A stretch of 64,000 bases of DNA from Verrucomicrobiia bacterium (GTDB lineage Bacteria; Verrucomicrobiota; Verrucomicrobiia; Verrucomicrobiales; Akkermansiaceae): NCBI GenBank assembly GCA_030432565.1, contig JAUIGV010000004.1, positions 124,001 to 188,000 on the forward strand, written 5' to 3'. This document shows, piece by piece, positions 26,359-36,214 of this stretch; position 1 is the stretch's first letter, and each line of letters starts with the position of its first letter. The notes under the pieces were generated by a model, which made no database searches, was not told where the DNA came from, and saw nothing but the letters and a program-made list of their open reading frames with translations. The position numbers and the translations under genes are program-made.

Positions 26359-28047
26359 CTATTTCTTGACCGCCTCAATCCGGGCCTCCAGTAATTTGGC
26401 GGACTCGGTTTTCCCCATCTTCTTCAAGACTTGATAAAATCCCTGTAAGGTTGCGAGGTGGTTGGGGCGTAAGGCCAACCCCTCACGAAAGGCCTCCTCG
26501 GCCTTCTCAAGCTTTCCTTCCTCGAGGTAAAAAAGGCCCAGACGCCACTTCATCGGGTAATCAACGGTGGGCGGAAGCAAATTGGCAGGACTCCCCTGTC
26601 GGTCGGCAGCAGAGCGGAACCAAGTCGATGCCGAGAGGCGGGTTGCCCCCTCCTCATTCTGGGCAATCAAGCCTCTGAGCTCCGACACCATCATCATCAG
26701 TGTATTCATCGCCCGTGCCCAACTGGAATAACTGCTGGTCTTTGATGCCAGTTGCTGGGTTTTTCCCAGGGCATCGACACGGACCAAAAATTGATCGAAG
26801 AGCGCCTTGCTGCTCTTCATATCCTGATCGGTGATGGCCATGCGGACCGCCAAATAGACCGCGACACAGTTCCGGTAAGGAAGCGCGAATGATTTTTCCT
26901 TGAACCACTGCTCCTCGGGCAGGGTCTTGAGAATTTTTTGACCTTTCTCAAAAGAGGCAATGTCGCTCCGCCCCATCATGAGGCGGGCCCCCACGGTGCG
27001 ACCTTCCCAGAGAAGCAAACCCGCACCGCGCGAAAAAAGCCGCTCTTCATCCACCTTAATACCGGCAAGTTCATTCGCCACCTCCTCGGCCTTGGCTTGC
27101 GCCCCTTTCATCTCATGAAGCACCGCGAGGTAGACCTTGGCACGAATCCAGCCATCGCAGTCGTAGAGACTTACTTTCTCCTCATCCATGTAGGATTGAT
27201 AGAGTTTGGCAGCATCGTTTGCGGCCTGAATCGCAAGAGCCGCATTGCCGCACCGGGCCTCAACGTGAGCCAACATGAGCCGATAGGGAGGATATTCCGG
27301 CAGCAGCTTCACCAGCTTGCGAGCCACCGGTAAAACCTCATCACGCAGGTTTGAGACGTTCAAGAGCGCCTCGGCCTGACTACTCACCCAAAAAGCCATG
27401 ACCGAATAATGATCGGGATGCTCTTCAAGCATCTTCTTGATTCCGGCATTCGCCCTTTGTTGTCCCACCAAGGGCTTTCCTCCGCTATCGAATCCATCCC
27501 GCTGCAGGAACAGAGAAAACAGACGCCCCTGAATATCTGCCGGATACTTTTCTGCAAGCGCATTGAAGGCCAGTCCCGCGGCTCGCACGCCACTGGTCAG
27601 CAAATAACCTGCGGCCTGGGCGTATCGTTTCTCAAGATCAGACCAGCGGGTTTCTTTCGCCGCCGCCTCCGACTCCAGCAGATCGAGCATTCTTTCGACC
27701 GCAGCCTTCCGCTCGTCGAAAAATTCATGCTGGCTTCCGGCCAGGCTCATCGCGATCCCCCAGTAGGCCATCAGGCAATCCGGATCCAACCTGGCCGCCT
27801 CGCAAAAGTGGCGATAAGCTTCAAAATCCCACGAAGCATTCATCCGCCCCAGCCCCTGGGTCACGTGTTTCGCCGCCACTTCCGAGCTGGAGGAAACAGC
27901 CATATGCCCCTCGCCGAGCGCCTCAATCACCTTCGGTTTCCCCAGTTTCGCGACGACCGGATGGATCACATCATCCACTTTGAATTCCTCGGCAGCCAAC
28001 CCACCGCAAACCACGAGGGAACACATCAACATCAAAAATGATCTCAC
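26359..28047 (-). CDS. Exported TPR-repeat protein
   Basis: I choose the GTG at 28047 because it opens directly onto a signal peptide (R-S-F-L-M-L-M-C-S-L-V-V-C-G-G-L-A-A). A TTG at 28065 and an ATG at 28032 are alternatives. The mature part is alpha-helical, with TPR-like units near residues 60-120 (F-C-E-A-A-R-L-D-P-D-C-L-M-A-Y-W-G) and at the C-terminus (L-E-K-A-E-E-A-F-R-E-G-L-A-L-R-P-N-H-L). No catalytic domain is visible. It is probably a periplasmic scaffold of unknown partner. Confidence 0.75.
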   Translation of the reverse strand: MRSFLMLMCSLVVCGGLAAEEFKVDDVIHPVVAKLGKPKVIEALGEGHMAVSSSSEVAAKHVTQGLGRMNASWDFEAYRHFCEAARLDPDCLMAYWGIAMSLAGSQHEFFDERKAAVERMLDLLESEAAAKETRWSDLEKRYAQAAGYLLTSGVRAAGLAFNALAEKYPADIQGRLFSLFLQRDGFDSGGKPLVGQQRANAGIKKMLEEHPDHYSVMAFWVSSQAEALLNVSNLRDEVLPVARKLVKLLPEYPPYRLMLAHVEARCGNAALAIQAANDAAKLYQSYMDEEKVSLYDCDGWIRAKVYLAVLHEMKGAQAKAEEVANELAGIKVDEERLFSRGAGLLLWEGRTVGARLMMGRSDIASFEKGQKILKTLPEEQWFKEKSFALPYRNCVAVYLAVRMAITDQDMKSSKALFDQFLVRVDALGKTQQLASKTSSYSSWARAMNTLMMMVSELRGLIAQNEEGATRLSASTWFRSAADRQGSPANLLPPTVDYPMKWRLGLFYLEEGKLEKAEEAFREGLALRPNHLATLQGFYQVLKKMGKTESAKLLEARIEAVKK

Positions 28048-28146
28048 TCCGGAGTTCTCTGACAATCAGCTCCTCTTGGCAACCCCTCAATCAGGAACAA
28101 AGACCCGGACTCGACAAAGCACCTCCTCCCGGTTCAGGGTCCCCCC

Positions 28147-28947
28147 ATGACTATCGGTCTTATCGGATGTGGGAAAATGGGATCAGCCCTCACCTTGGGG
28201 GCAATCAAAGCGGGAGTTTTTAAATCCACCCAGGTTTTGGCTTACGACCCCGTCCCCGAGGCCATTGCAGCGCTCGGCGAAGGAATCACGGCGGCAGGAT
28301 CGCTCGAAGAAGCGATCAAGGGCAGTGATGCTATCCTGCTCTGCGTCAAACCCTATCAGGTTGCCGAAATCCTCACTCAGGTCGCTTCTCTGATGGAATC
28401 TCCGGACAAACTTCTCGTCATTTCGATCGCCGCCGGAGTCAAAATCGAGGCCATGGAAGCCGCTTGCGACAACAAGGCCCGAATCGTGAGAACAATGCCA
28501 AACACCCCCTCTCTGGTGGGCGAGGGCGCGGCGGCCTTTGCTCTTGGCGCCGGGGCCACCGGTGACGATGCCCGGTTTACCGAAAAGCTGCTGGGCTCGG
28601 TCGGAGTCGTCTATCAGGTCAAGGAAGCCCTTCTCGACACAGTCACCGGGATTTCCGGCAGCGGCCCCGCCTATGTCTACACCTTCATTGAAGCGCTGGC
28701 CGACGGAGCCCTCCTCGAAGGTCTGCCACGCGATCAAGCCCTTGCGCTGGCGACCCAAACCGTCCTCGGGGCCGCCCGCATGGTGTCGGAATCCGGCGAA
28801 CACCCCGCTCTTCTGCGCGATCGGGTCACTTCGCCCGGCGGAACCACCATCACCGGACTTGCCGCTCTCGAAGAGGGGGCATTCCGCTCCACAACCATCA
28901 AAGCCGTGAAAGCGGCCACCGAGAAGGCCCGCGAACTGGGCCGTTGA
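28147..28947 (+). CDS. proC: Pyrroline-5-carboxylate reductase
   Basis: ProC makes proline from pyrroline-5-carboxylate with NAD(P)H. The 266-residue protein has the N-terminal G-C-G-K-M-G dinucleotide loop, V-R-T-M-P-N-T-P, G-I-S-G-S-G-P-A-Y-V and the C-terminal dimer segment S-P-G-G-T-T-I-T-G-L, all standard. It stands alone between the divergent TPR gene and parA. Confidence 0.94.
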   Translation: MTIGLIGCGKMGSALTLGAIKAGVFKSTQVLAYDPVPEAIAALGEGITAAGSLEEAIKGSDAILLCVKPYQVAEILTQVASLMESPDKLLVISIAAGVKIEAMEAACDNKARIVRTMPNTPSLVGEGAAAFALGAGATGDDARFTEKLLGSVGVVYQVKEALLDTVTGISGSGPAYVYTFIEALADGALLEGLPRDQALALATQTVLGAARMVSESGEHPALLRDRVTSPGGTTITGLAALEEGAFRSTTIKAVKAATEKARELGR

Positions 28948-29021
28948 AATTCACTCCCGTCACCCCCCTTTTTGCTTCCTCTCAGGGGACTCTCGGGTCA
29001 CTTTCGGTTTAGGAAACTTAA

Positions 29022-29789
29022 ATGAAAATTATTGCCATCGCCAACCAGAAAGGAGGAGTGGGAAAGACCACAACTGCGATCAATCTTTCAGGTGCCTTGG
29101 CCACGAAGGGCAAAAAGATCCTCCTGATCGATCTTGATCCCCAGGCCAACACCACCAGCGGCATTGGCGAGGAAGCAAGCTCGGACGGATGCCTTTACCT
29201 TCCGCTCATCGGCCAAGCCCGGATTGAGGATAAAATTATTCCCACCCGGATCGACAATCTTTCCCTGATTCCGGGTGACATGGATCTCGCCGGGGTGGAA
29301 ATCGAGCTCGCACAAATGCCCGACTACCTGTCCCGTCTCCGCGACATGCTCGAAAAACTGGGCAAAAAACAGGATTACGACTTCATCATCCTCGATACCC
29401 CGCCATCCCTCGGAATCCTGATGACCTCGGCCCTGGCCGCCGCCGACGAAGTGATCATTCCGCTGCAGTGCGAGTGGTTTGGGCTGGAAGGGTTGGCCAA
29501 AATCGTCCACATCATCGATCAAATTCGCGATTCAGGCTCCGGCGCCTCGGTTCAACTCGAAGGCATCCTCATGACCATGTATGACAGCCGCACCAATCTC
29601 TCCAAGGAAGTGGTCGCCCAGGTCAAAAGTTTCCTCCCGAAACAACTCTACAAAACCCTCATTCCCCGCTCCATCAGGATCGGGGAAGCTCCCAGCTACG
29701 GCCTCACGATCTTCGAACATGATCCACACGGGGCCGGCTCCGAAGCCTACGAGAAATTCGCCAAAGAATTTTTGCGAAGGAGACGCTAA
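29022..29789 (+). CDS. parA: ParA/Soj chromosome-partitioning ATPase
   Basis: This 255-residue deviant-Walker ATPase has Q-K-G-G-V-G-K-T-T-T at residues 9-18, D-L-D-P-Q-A-N and D-T-P-P-S-L-G. These features fit chromosomal ParA/Soj rather than MinD, since no C-terminal amphipathic membrane helix is visible. No parB follows: the next gene is mreB after 164 bases, so parB must be elsewhere. Confidence 0.88.
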   Translation: MKIIAIANQKGGVGKTTTAINLSGALATKGKKILLIDLDPQANTTSGIGEEASSDGCLYLPLIGQARIEDKIIPTRIDNLSLIPGDMDLAGVEIELAQMPDYLSRLRDMLEKLGKKQDYDFIILDTPPSLGILMTSALAAADEVIIPLQCEWFGLEGLAKIVHIIDQIRDSGSGASVQLEGILMTMYDSRTNLSKEVVAQVKSFLPKQLYKTLIPRSIRIGEAPSYGLTIFEHDPHGAGSEAYEKFAKEFLRRRR

Positions 29790-29953
29790 GGTCCTCCTGA
29801 AATTTTGCAATGTCAAAATAAATGAGGAACAAGGATGCTGCTTGACCATCCCAGACTCTCTCTCCATCGTCTGCCCCCTTGGCGAAAGTTGTTTTTTGCA
29901 ACCTCCGTTCCCTTTTACCAAAAAACTCCCTTTTCTAAACCTAACTCTTTTTT

Positions 29954-30985
29954 ATGTCAGTGTTTGCACGACTTTTTGGCCTCCTGTCGAACGATATCGG
30001 TATCGATCTCGGCACGGCCAACACCCTTGTTAACGTCAAGGATCACGGAATTGTCCTCCGTGAACCATCCGTGGTCGCGGTGAAAGCCGGAACCAATGAA
30101 GTTCTCGCCGTTGGAGACGACGCCAAACGCATGCTGGGCCGGACGCCCGGCAACATCGTTGCCATCCGTCCTCTCAAAGACGGTGTCATCGCCGACTTTG
30201 AGGTGACCGAAGCAATGCTTCGCCACTTCATCAAAAAAGTCAGTGGCAAGCGCCGCAGCCACCCCCGCGTCGTTATTGCCATTCCATCCGGCATCACCGA
30301 GGTGGAACGCCGGGCCGTCAAGGAATCCGCCGAACAAGCCGGAGCCCGTGAAGTTTACCTGATTGAAGAGCCCATGGCGGCCGCAATCGGGGTGGGCCTT
30401 CCCGTCCAGGATGCTTCCGGAAACATGATTGTCGATATCGGCGGAGGAACAACCGAAGTTGCTCTCATTTCGCTCTCGGGCATCGTCTACGCCCGCAGTG
30501 TTCGCACCGCCGGCGATGAACTGGACGAGGCTATCATTTCCTACATGAAGCGGGGCTACAACCTGATGATTGGTGAGCGCACCGCCGAAGACATTAAGAT
30601 CCGCATTGGCTCGGCCAATACCCTTCCCAAGGAAACTTCCATGGAAGTCAAAGGTCGCGACCTTGTTTCCGGCCTGCCAAAAACCATCACAATCACTTCC
30701 GAGGAGGTGCGGGAGGCCATGGCAGACCCGCTTACGACCATCGTCGATGCCGTCCGCACCACCTTGGAACGCTGCCCACCCGAACTCGCTGCCGACCTCG
30801 TCGATCGCGGGCTCGTCCTTGCTGGTGGTGGAGCGCTTCTTCGCGGGCTTGATAAACGACTTCGTGAGGAAACCGGACTTCCGGTTCACGTTGCCGAGGA
30901 TCCCCTCAGTGCCGTTGCGGAAGGAACCGGAAAAGTTCTTCAGGAAATCAGCTTCCTGAAACGTGTCACCAATTCTGATCACTAA
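29954..30985 (+). CDS. mreB: Rod shape-determining protein MreB
   Basis: This is a 343-residue bacterial actin. Nucleotide-binding motifs I-D-L-G-T-A-N-T-L near residue 17, D-I-G-G-G-T-T-E near 160 and L-A-G-G-G-A-L-L near 290 are intact. An amphipathic N-terminus ([11 protein letters not shown]) suits membrane binding. It heads the mreB-mreC-mreD-mrdA block and should guide lateral wall synthesis. The 164-base gap upstream probably holds the promoter; no convincing -35/-10 pair was found by eye. Confidence 0.95.
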   Translation: MSVFARLFGLLSNDIGIDLGTANTLVNVKDHGIVLREPSVVAVKAGTNEVLAVGDDAKRMLGRTPGNIVAIRPLKDGVIADFEVTEAMLRHFIKKVSGKRRSHPRVVIAIPSGITEVERRAVKESAEQAGAREVYLIEEPMAAAIGVGLPVQDASGNMIVDIGGGTTEVALISLSGIVYARSVRTAGDELDEAIISYMKRGYNLMIGERTAEDIKIRIGSANTLPKETSMEVKGRDLVSGLPKTITITSEEVREAMADPLTTIVDAVRTTLERCPPELAADLVDRGLVLAGGGALLRGLDKRLREETGLPVHVAEDPLSAVAEGTGKVLQEISFLKRVTNSDH

Positions 30986-31002
30986 GCATCCGGACCCCGG
31001 AG

Positions 31003-31827
31003 ATGAAGCCGCTCAATTTTTTCGCTCTGATCCTCTTTGTTGCAGGACTCGTGTGGGTTTTCACCCTCAGCGAAAAATCAGTGCGCCAGATTCAGAAATC
31101 ATACTACTCGGCAATCTCCCCGCTCATCTCGAAAGGGAGTGAAACCGAAGCCTTCGCAAACAAGTTTCTCGAAGAGGTCCAGCATTCCGAGGATCTTGAA
31201 AAACGGGTTGAGCAAGTGATCGAAGAACGTGATCGCTTCAAGCTCATCGCCGGACGAGTCCGCGAGCTCGAAGCGGAAAACAATGAACTCCGGAACGCGC
31301 TCGACTTCAAAAAGAAGACCCAATTTGACGTGGTCGCTGCCCGGGTCATCCGGAAGCAACCACAAATGTGGGGCAAAACCATCGAGATCAATCGCGGAAC
31401 CGATGACGGTTTCGAGGCCGATCCCGGGGTTGACCTCTGCGTTCTTGCCTCAAACGGCGGCTTGGTGGGCCGCCTGCAGCTTTCCGGCGAGCAAATTTCA
31501 TCCGTGCTTTTGATTACCGACGAGATCTCGCAGGTCTCTGCACGGGTCGAGGGCACCAGCGAGGTTGGCATTGTTGTCGGCCGACAAACCACCTTTGGCC
31601 AGACGCCTCGTTTGCGACTGCGCTACCTCTCAAAGACCGCCATTCTTCGCAAGGGGATGAAGGTCTATACCGACGGGCGGGGAAAACTATTCCCTGCAAA
31701 TATTCCTATCGGAACCATCGAAGACTTTGAAGTAGGCCCCGTTTACGGCGAGGCGGAAATCAAACCCGCGGTTGACTTTACCAACCTAAGAAACGTCTTC
31801 GTCATTACCGATTCACCCGGTGATTAG
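31003..31827 (+). CDS. mreC: Rod shape-determining protein MreC
   Basis: The 274-residue bitopic protein has one N-terminal membrane segment (about 5-22), a coiled coil (about 48-100) and a beta-rich periplasmic domain containing D-E-I-S-Q-V-S-A-R-V, R-L-R-Y-L-S-K-T-A and I-P-I-G-T-I. MreC links MreB to PBP2 in the elongasome. It lies 17 bases after mreB and 9 before mreD. Confidence 0.92.
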   Translation: MKPLNFFALILFVAGLVWVFTLSEKSVRQIQKSYYSAISPLISKGSETEAFANKFLEEVQHSEDLEKRVEQVIEERDRFKLIAGRVRELEAENNELRNALDFKKKTQFDVVAARVIRKQPQMWGKTIEINRGTDDGFEADPGVDLCVLASNGGLVGRLQLSGEQISSVLLITDEISQVSARVEGTSEVGIVVGRQTTFGQTPRLRLRYLSKTAILRKGMKVYTDGRGKLFPANIPIGTIEDFEVGPVYGEAEIKPAVDFTNLRNVFVITDSPGD

Positions 31828-31836
31828 GACCAAGAC

Positions 31837-32397
31837 ATGTTTCTCTACTCCATCAGCCTGATTGGTCTCCTTCTCCTGAGCTGCATTGTCCAGCAGTTTC
31901 TACCATCGGTCTCGTCCTGGTATGACGCGCGGATCCTTATCCTCCCTTTGATCGTTCTTTGCGGATCAGTCACCGTATCAACCGGAATCATGCTAATCCT
32001 GGCCTATCTCGGAGGATTTCTCTGGGATGCCCAACAGATCCTCTCCGTCACACAAGGCGACCCCATCGTGTATCAAAACCCACCCGACTCACTCAAGTTT
32101 GGCTACTCCATCATACTCTATACCCTCATGGGATTTCTCATGCAGGGAATCAGGCCGATATTCAGGGAAGGCAAATGGTATCTCTCCGCCGCACTCACCG
32201 GAGTGGCCATTTTTCTTTATCTCTTTGTGGAGTATCTTCTCCGCGGATTTGTCGGCGGTGGATTCCATCCCAATGACGGGATGATCCAACAAATTTGGGC
32301 GACTTCCATCCTCACCATGCTTCTTTCTCCGGTCATCTTTTGGATCCTGTTCCGCGTCGCAGATCTCTGCGGTCACACCATTCGATACAAAAACTAA
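31837..32397 (+). CDS. mreD: MreD-like membrane protein
   Basis: This 186-residue hydrophobic protein has about five membrane segments. Its sequence is weakly conserved, as usual for MreD. The assignment rests on size, topology and its place between mreC and the PBP2 gene, which starts four bases downstream. Confidence 0.78.
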   Translation: MFLYSISLIGLLLLSCIVQQFLPSVSSWYDARILILPLIVLCGSVTVSTGIMLILAYLGGFLWDAQQILSVTQGDPIVYQNPPDSLKFGYSIILYTLMGFLMQGIRPIFREGKWYLSAALTGVAIFLYLFVEYLLRGFVGGGFHPNDGMIQQIWATSILTMLLSPVIFWILFRVADLCGHTIRYKN

Positions 32398-32401
32398 AAT
32401 C

Positions 32402-34564
32402 ATGGAACCAAAGTATCGCCTCAGGCTCTACCTCCTCACTGCCCTCATTTTGGCCGGCTGCGGGGCGCTTCTTTCGCGGCTTTACGAATTTCAAATCGAC
32501 CGCCGCGCCCAATTTGTCGCCAACATCCCAACCACCCACACGGTGGAGATCCGTGAACCGGGGGTTCGAGGTCGCATCGTTGATCGCAATGGCGTGGTCC
32601 TCGCCCGCAATCGCCGATCCTATGAGATCGTCTTCAATCTCGAAGACATCTACTACGGATACCAGGAGTACAAAAAATCTCTGACCCAGGCCGAAGAAGA
32701 AACGGGCGAGGGCCGGGACGAGATCAGGGAACCACTCCAAACACAAGAGGAGGCTCCCAATGAAGACGTGATTGTCGAAGCTGTCCGCGAGTGGGTGATT
32801 CCTCAACTCGAGTCCTTCGGGCTCACCGGAGAGCGCTACACCAAGGATATCAAGACTCACTATCTGACTTATCGCGGCCTCGTCCCCTACCGATACCGTC
32901 AAGATCTAACCGCCGATCAATTTGCCAAGATCGCCGTCCGCAGTCACGAAATCCCCGGGGTGGAGGTTCGTGTCATGCCCCGGCGGGTCTACCCCTACGG
33001 TGCCCTTGCCGGACATATCATCGGCTACGTCAAACAGTGGGCCAAAGGTGATATTCCCGACGAATATCGCGGAAAGGAAAATAAAAACCGACACTTCCAG
33101 GGAGATGCCAAGGGCCTGACCGGTGTGGAGTTCACCACCGATGAATTCTTGAGAGGAGAAGGCGGAAAACGAGTTCTGGTTCGCAACGAGAGAAACAAGG
33201 TTATTGCGACTGAAGACTATCAACCCGCCCGCGAGGGAGCCGAGGTACAGCTCACCATCGATAGCCGGATCCAATTTATCGTGGCCAACGTCATGCGCCG
33301 AATTGGACGCGGTGCCGCTGTGGTGATGGATCCCAACACGGGTGAGGTCCTGGCCATGGTTTCCGTGCCCAACTTTGATCCGAACGACTTCATCCCCGCA
33401 ATCACAAGGGAGCGGTTTGCCGAATACAATACGAACCGTGCCCGCCCGCTAATTAATCGCGCCATCGGACGCTACATTCCGGGCTCGACCTTCAAACTCC
33501 CCACCGCGATCGCCGCTGCGCGAAACGACAAAACAGGCACCTGGCACAACTGCATTGGATTCAGCCAATTTGGAAAGACCAAAATCCGCTGCTGGAAAAC
33601 CTACGGCCACGGGTCCCTCGATCTGACTGATTCCATCCAACGTTCCTGCAACCCTTACTTCATGTCACTGGCCGGAACGCTGGGTTCCAGGGCCATGGTG
33701 GATACCTTTGAACTGGTTGGGTTTGGCAAGAAGTCTGGAATTCTGCTCCCGTCCGAAGACCCCGGATTCCTTCCCGGAAGCGATACCTGGAAGCGAAAAT
33801 ACCCCGCCGCATCCATGACCCGGGCCACCCTTGCGCAATTTGCGATTGGTCAGAGTCAGTCGCTTGCCACTCCACTTCAAGTTTGCTCCATTGCAGCAAC
33901 CATTGCAAACGGAGGCAAATACTACCAACCGCGCATTGTTCGCCGCATCCTGGGCAAAAACCAGAAAGGCGAAACCGAGGTCCTCAAAGAAAACATCCCC
34001 ATCGTCAAAGCCAACCTCATGGATGAGGGTGTCAGTGAGGCTGAGATGGACATCATCCGGCAGGGCATGTGGAAGGCCGTCAACAAGCTGGGAGGAACTG
34101 CCACAAAGGTCGCCCTCGAGGACGTCTTCATCGCCGCAAAAACAGGGACTGCACAGACTGGCAAAACAAGCATCGAACACACCCACAATGCCTGGACCAC
34201 TTCATTCGCCCCCTTTGACACGCCCCGTTACGCGATCTGTGTGATGGTCGAGAACGGCAAGAGCGGCGGGGCTGTTGCCGGAGTTCTTTCACAGCGAATC
34301 TATCGCGAAATATTCAATATGGAAGCCGGCCTGAATACGCGGATTACGCGACTCGGGACTTATGCTGGAAACTTCGATGCCTTCGAAAAAATCGAATTCC
34401 CGGAAGGCGAAGTTTCCCCCCTGAACAACAGTGACGAGGGTGAAACCGGCGACGAAGTCGATGACGCTCTTCTTCCCGATGATCATCCTGTCCAGGTTGT
34501 CCCGAACAAGCCCCCTCTCCCATCAATCGCGCCGACACCCGATCAGCCGGCGGAAGATGAATAA
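32402..34564 (+). CDS. mrdA: Penicillin-binding protein 2 (elongasome transpeptidase)
   Basis: The 720-residue class B PBP has an N-terminal membrane anchor (about 10-28), a pedestal region starting G-V-R-G-R-I-V-D-R-N-G, and a transpeptidase domain. The catalytic serine is in P-G-S-T-F-K near residue 361, S-C-N is near 413 and K-T-G near 579. An acidic, proline-rich tail follows (about 665-720). An extra acidic segment near 95-125 (E-E-E-T-G-E-G-R-D-E) is less usual. The position after mreBCD supports the assignment. rodA is not adjacent; rng follows instead. Confidence 0.93.
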   Translation: MEPKYRLRLYLLTALILAGCGALLSRLYEFQIDRRAQFVANIPTTHTVEIREPGVRGRIVDRNGVVLARNRRSYEIVFNLEDIYYGYQEYKKSLTQAEEETGEGRDEIREPLQTQEEAPNEDVIVEAVREWVIPQLESFGLTGERYTKDIKTHYLTYRGLVPYRYRQDLTADQFAKIAVRSHEIPGVEVRVMPRRVYPYGALAGHIIGYVKQWAKGDIPDEYRGKENKNRHFQGDAKGLTGVEFTTDEFLRGEGGKRVLVRNERNKVIATEDYQPAREGAEVQLTIDSRIQFIVANVMRRIGRGAAVVMDPNTGEVLAMVSVPNFDPNDFIPAITRERFAEYNTNRARPLINRAIGRYIPGSTFKLPTAIAAARNDKTGTWHNCIGFSQFGKTKIRCWKTYGHGSLDLTDSIQRSCNPYFMSLAGTLGSRAMVDTFELVGFGKKSGILLPSEDPGFLPGSDTWKRKYPAASMTRATLAQFAIGQSQSLATPLQVCSIAATIANGGKYYQPRIVRRILGKNQKGETEVLKENIPIVKANLMDEGVSEAEMDIIRQGMWKAVNKLGGTATKVALEDVFIAAKTGTAQTGKTSIEHTHNAWTTSFAPFDTPRYAICVMVENGKSGGAVAGVLSQRIYREIFNMEAGLNTRITRLGTYAGNFDAFEKIEFPEGEVSPLNNSDEGETGDEVDDALLPDDHPVQVVPNKPPLPSIAPTPDQPAEDE

Positions 34565-34602
34565 TCAACTTAACTTCAAACTCTTTAGTCAAATTTAATC
34601 AT

Positions 34603-36195
34603 ATGATCCAAAAAATCAAAAATGCGCTTGGTCTCACCAGCGTGGACCCTCGTGAAGGCCGCACCATCATCGTTAACTCCGAAACACTCGAACGCCGGAC
34701 CGCTCTCCTTGAGGACGGTGTTCTTGAGGAATACAATGTCGAACGCGATGGCGACGACAACATCGTCGGTGGAATCTTCAAAGGTCGCGTCAAAAACATC
34801 GAGCAGGGCCTCAAAGCCATGTTCGTCGATATTGGCCTCGATAAAAATGCCTTCCTCCACTTTTGGGATGCCATTCCAGCCGCTCTTGATGGTGGCCTCG
34901 AGGAAATCCGCCGCGAAGGGCGCCCCCAGAAAAAACAGAAGAAGATCTCTTCGAAGGATATTCCAAGCATTTATCCGGTTGGATCCGAAATCATGATCCA
35001 GGTTTCCAAAGGTGCCATCGGCAACAAAGGCCCCAGGGTCACCACAAACATTTCACTGGCCGGACGCTATCTCGTCTTGATGCCTTATTCCGAACAGTTC
35101 GGAATCTCGCGACGCATCGATGATCCCAAGGAACGCCAGCGACTTCGTAAAATCATGCAGCGTCTCAGCGTGCCTGAAGGCATGGGTATCATCATGCGCA
35201 CCGTGGCCACGGGAACCCGCGCCCGCCACTTCGTCCGGGATCTCGCCATGCTCCTCGAGCAATGGGAGCAGGTGGAAGACATTCGAAATAAAAAAAGCGC
35301 TCCCGTCTGCTGTTTTCGTGAACCCGACCTTGTTGAAGGAACCGCTGCCAACTTCCTCACCGATGAGGTTGATAAAATCATTTGTGACGACGAGAAAACA
35401 ACCGAGCACATCCGCGAGATTGCTTCCAAAGTTTCGCGACGGGCCAAACGTAAGATCCACTACCTCTACTCGAAGCAAACAATCTTCGAGCGCTTTGGGA
35501 TCCAAAAGCAGATCGACGAAGCCTTCATGCGTCAGGTTTGGCTTCCTTGTGGCGGTTATATCGTGATCGACGAAACCGAGGCTCTGATTTCCATCGATGT
35601 GAATACGGGCCGGAACCGCGGCTCAAAGGACGTCGATAAAATGCTCCTCCAAACCAACATCGAAGCAGCCGAGGAAGTCGCACGCCAGCTCAGGCTGAGA
35701 AACATCGGCGGGCTTGTCGTGGTCGACTTCATCGATATGCGCCATCGCCGCGACCAGCAGGCGGTCTACCGGGCAATGAAGGAGCGACTCAAGCGGGATA
35801 AAGCAAAAACCCAGGTTCTCCAGATTTCCTCCGTCGGGCTCATGGAAATGACCCGCCAGCGACTCAACGAAAGCCTTCTCGATTCCACCCTGGAGCCTTG
35901 TCCTTATTGCCAGGGACGCGCCCGTATCAAGACGACCATGTCGATGAGTATCGAGATTCAGCGTCGCCTCAATACCGTGATCCAGCGCCAGAAGGAAAAC
36001 AACGAAGACGGAGACCTTATCGTCATGGTAAACACCGACGTTTTGAATCGCTTCAAGTCGGAAGATTCCAAGATTCTCATGGAACTGGAGCGCTCGCACA
36101 GTGGACGACTCATCTTCCGAAGTGACGCCAATCTCCACCGGGAGCGCTTTGCGATCATTGACGCGAGATCAGAAAAACCTATTGTTCAGTATTAA
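34603..36195 (+). CDS. rng: Ribonuclease E/G family endoribonuclease
   Basis: This 530-residue protein has an S1 domain (about 38-120), the 5'-sensor/RNase H-like region, and catalytic aspartates in S-I-D-V-N-T-G-R (near 331) and V-D-F-I-D-M (near 375). The zinc-link C-P-Y-C is near 432. There is no long C-terminal scaffold, so it matches RNase G better than full-length RNase E. It should process rRNA and tRNA and start mRNA decay. It follows mrdA after 38 bases. The link of rng to mre genes also occurs in Proteobacteria (mreBCD-maf-rng). Confidence 0.9.
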   Translation: MIQKIKNALGLTSVDPREGRTIIVNSETLERRTALLEDGVLEEYNVERDGDDNIVGGIFKGRVKNIEQGLKAMFVDIGLDKNAFLHFWDAIPAALDGGLEEIRREGRPQKKQKKISSKDIPSIYPVGSEIMIQVSKGAIGNKGPRVTTNISLAGRYLVLMPYSEQFGISRRIDDPKERQRLRKIMQRLSVPEGMGIIMRTVATGTRARHFVRDLAMLLEQWEQVEDIRNKKSAPVCCFREPDLVEGTAANFLTDEVDKIICDDEKTTEHIREIASKVSRRAKRKIHYLYSKQTIFERFGIQKQIDEAFMRQVWLPCGGYIVIDETEALISIDVNTGRNRGSKDVDKMLLQTNIEAAEEVARQLRLRNIGGLVVVDFIDMRHRRDQQAVYRAMKERLKRDKAKTQVLQISSVGLMEMTRQRLNESLLDSTLEPCPYCQGRARIKTTMSMSIEIQRRLNTVIQRQKENNEDGDLIVMVNTDVLNRFKSEDSKILMELERSHSGRLIFRSDANLHRERFAIIDARSEKPIVQY

Positions 36196-36214
36196 ACTTA
36201 ACCTCAAACCCACA

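Noticed and set aside
29957-30982. 341-codon minus-strand open frame opposite mreB
   Set aside because: Complete overlap with mreB and no independent start context or domain.
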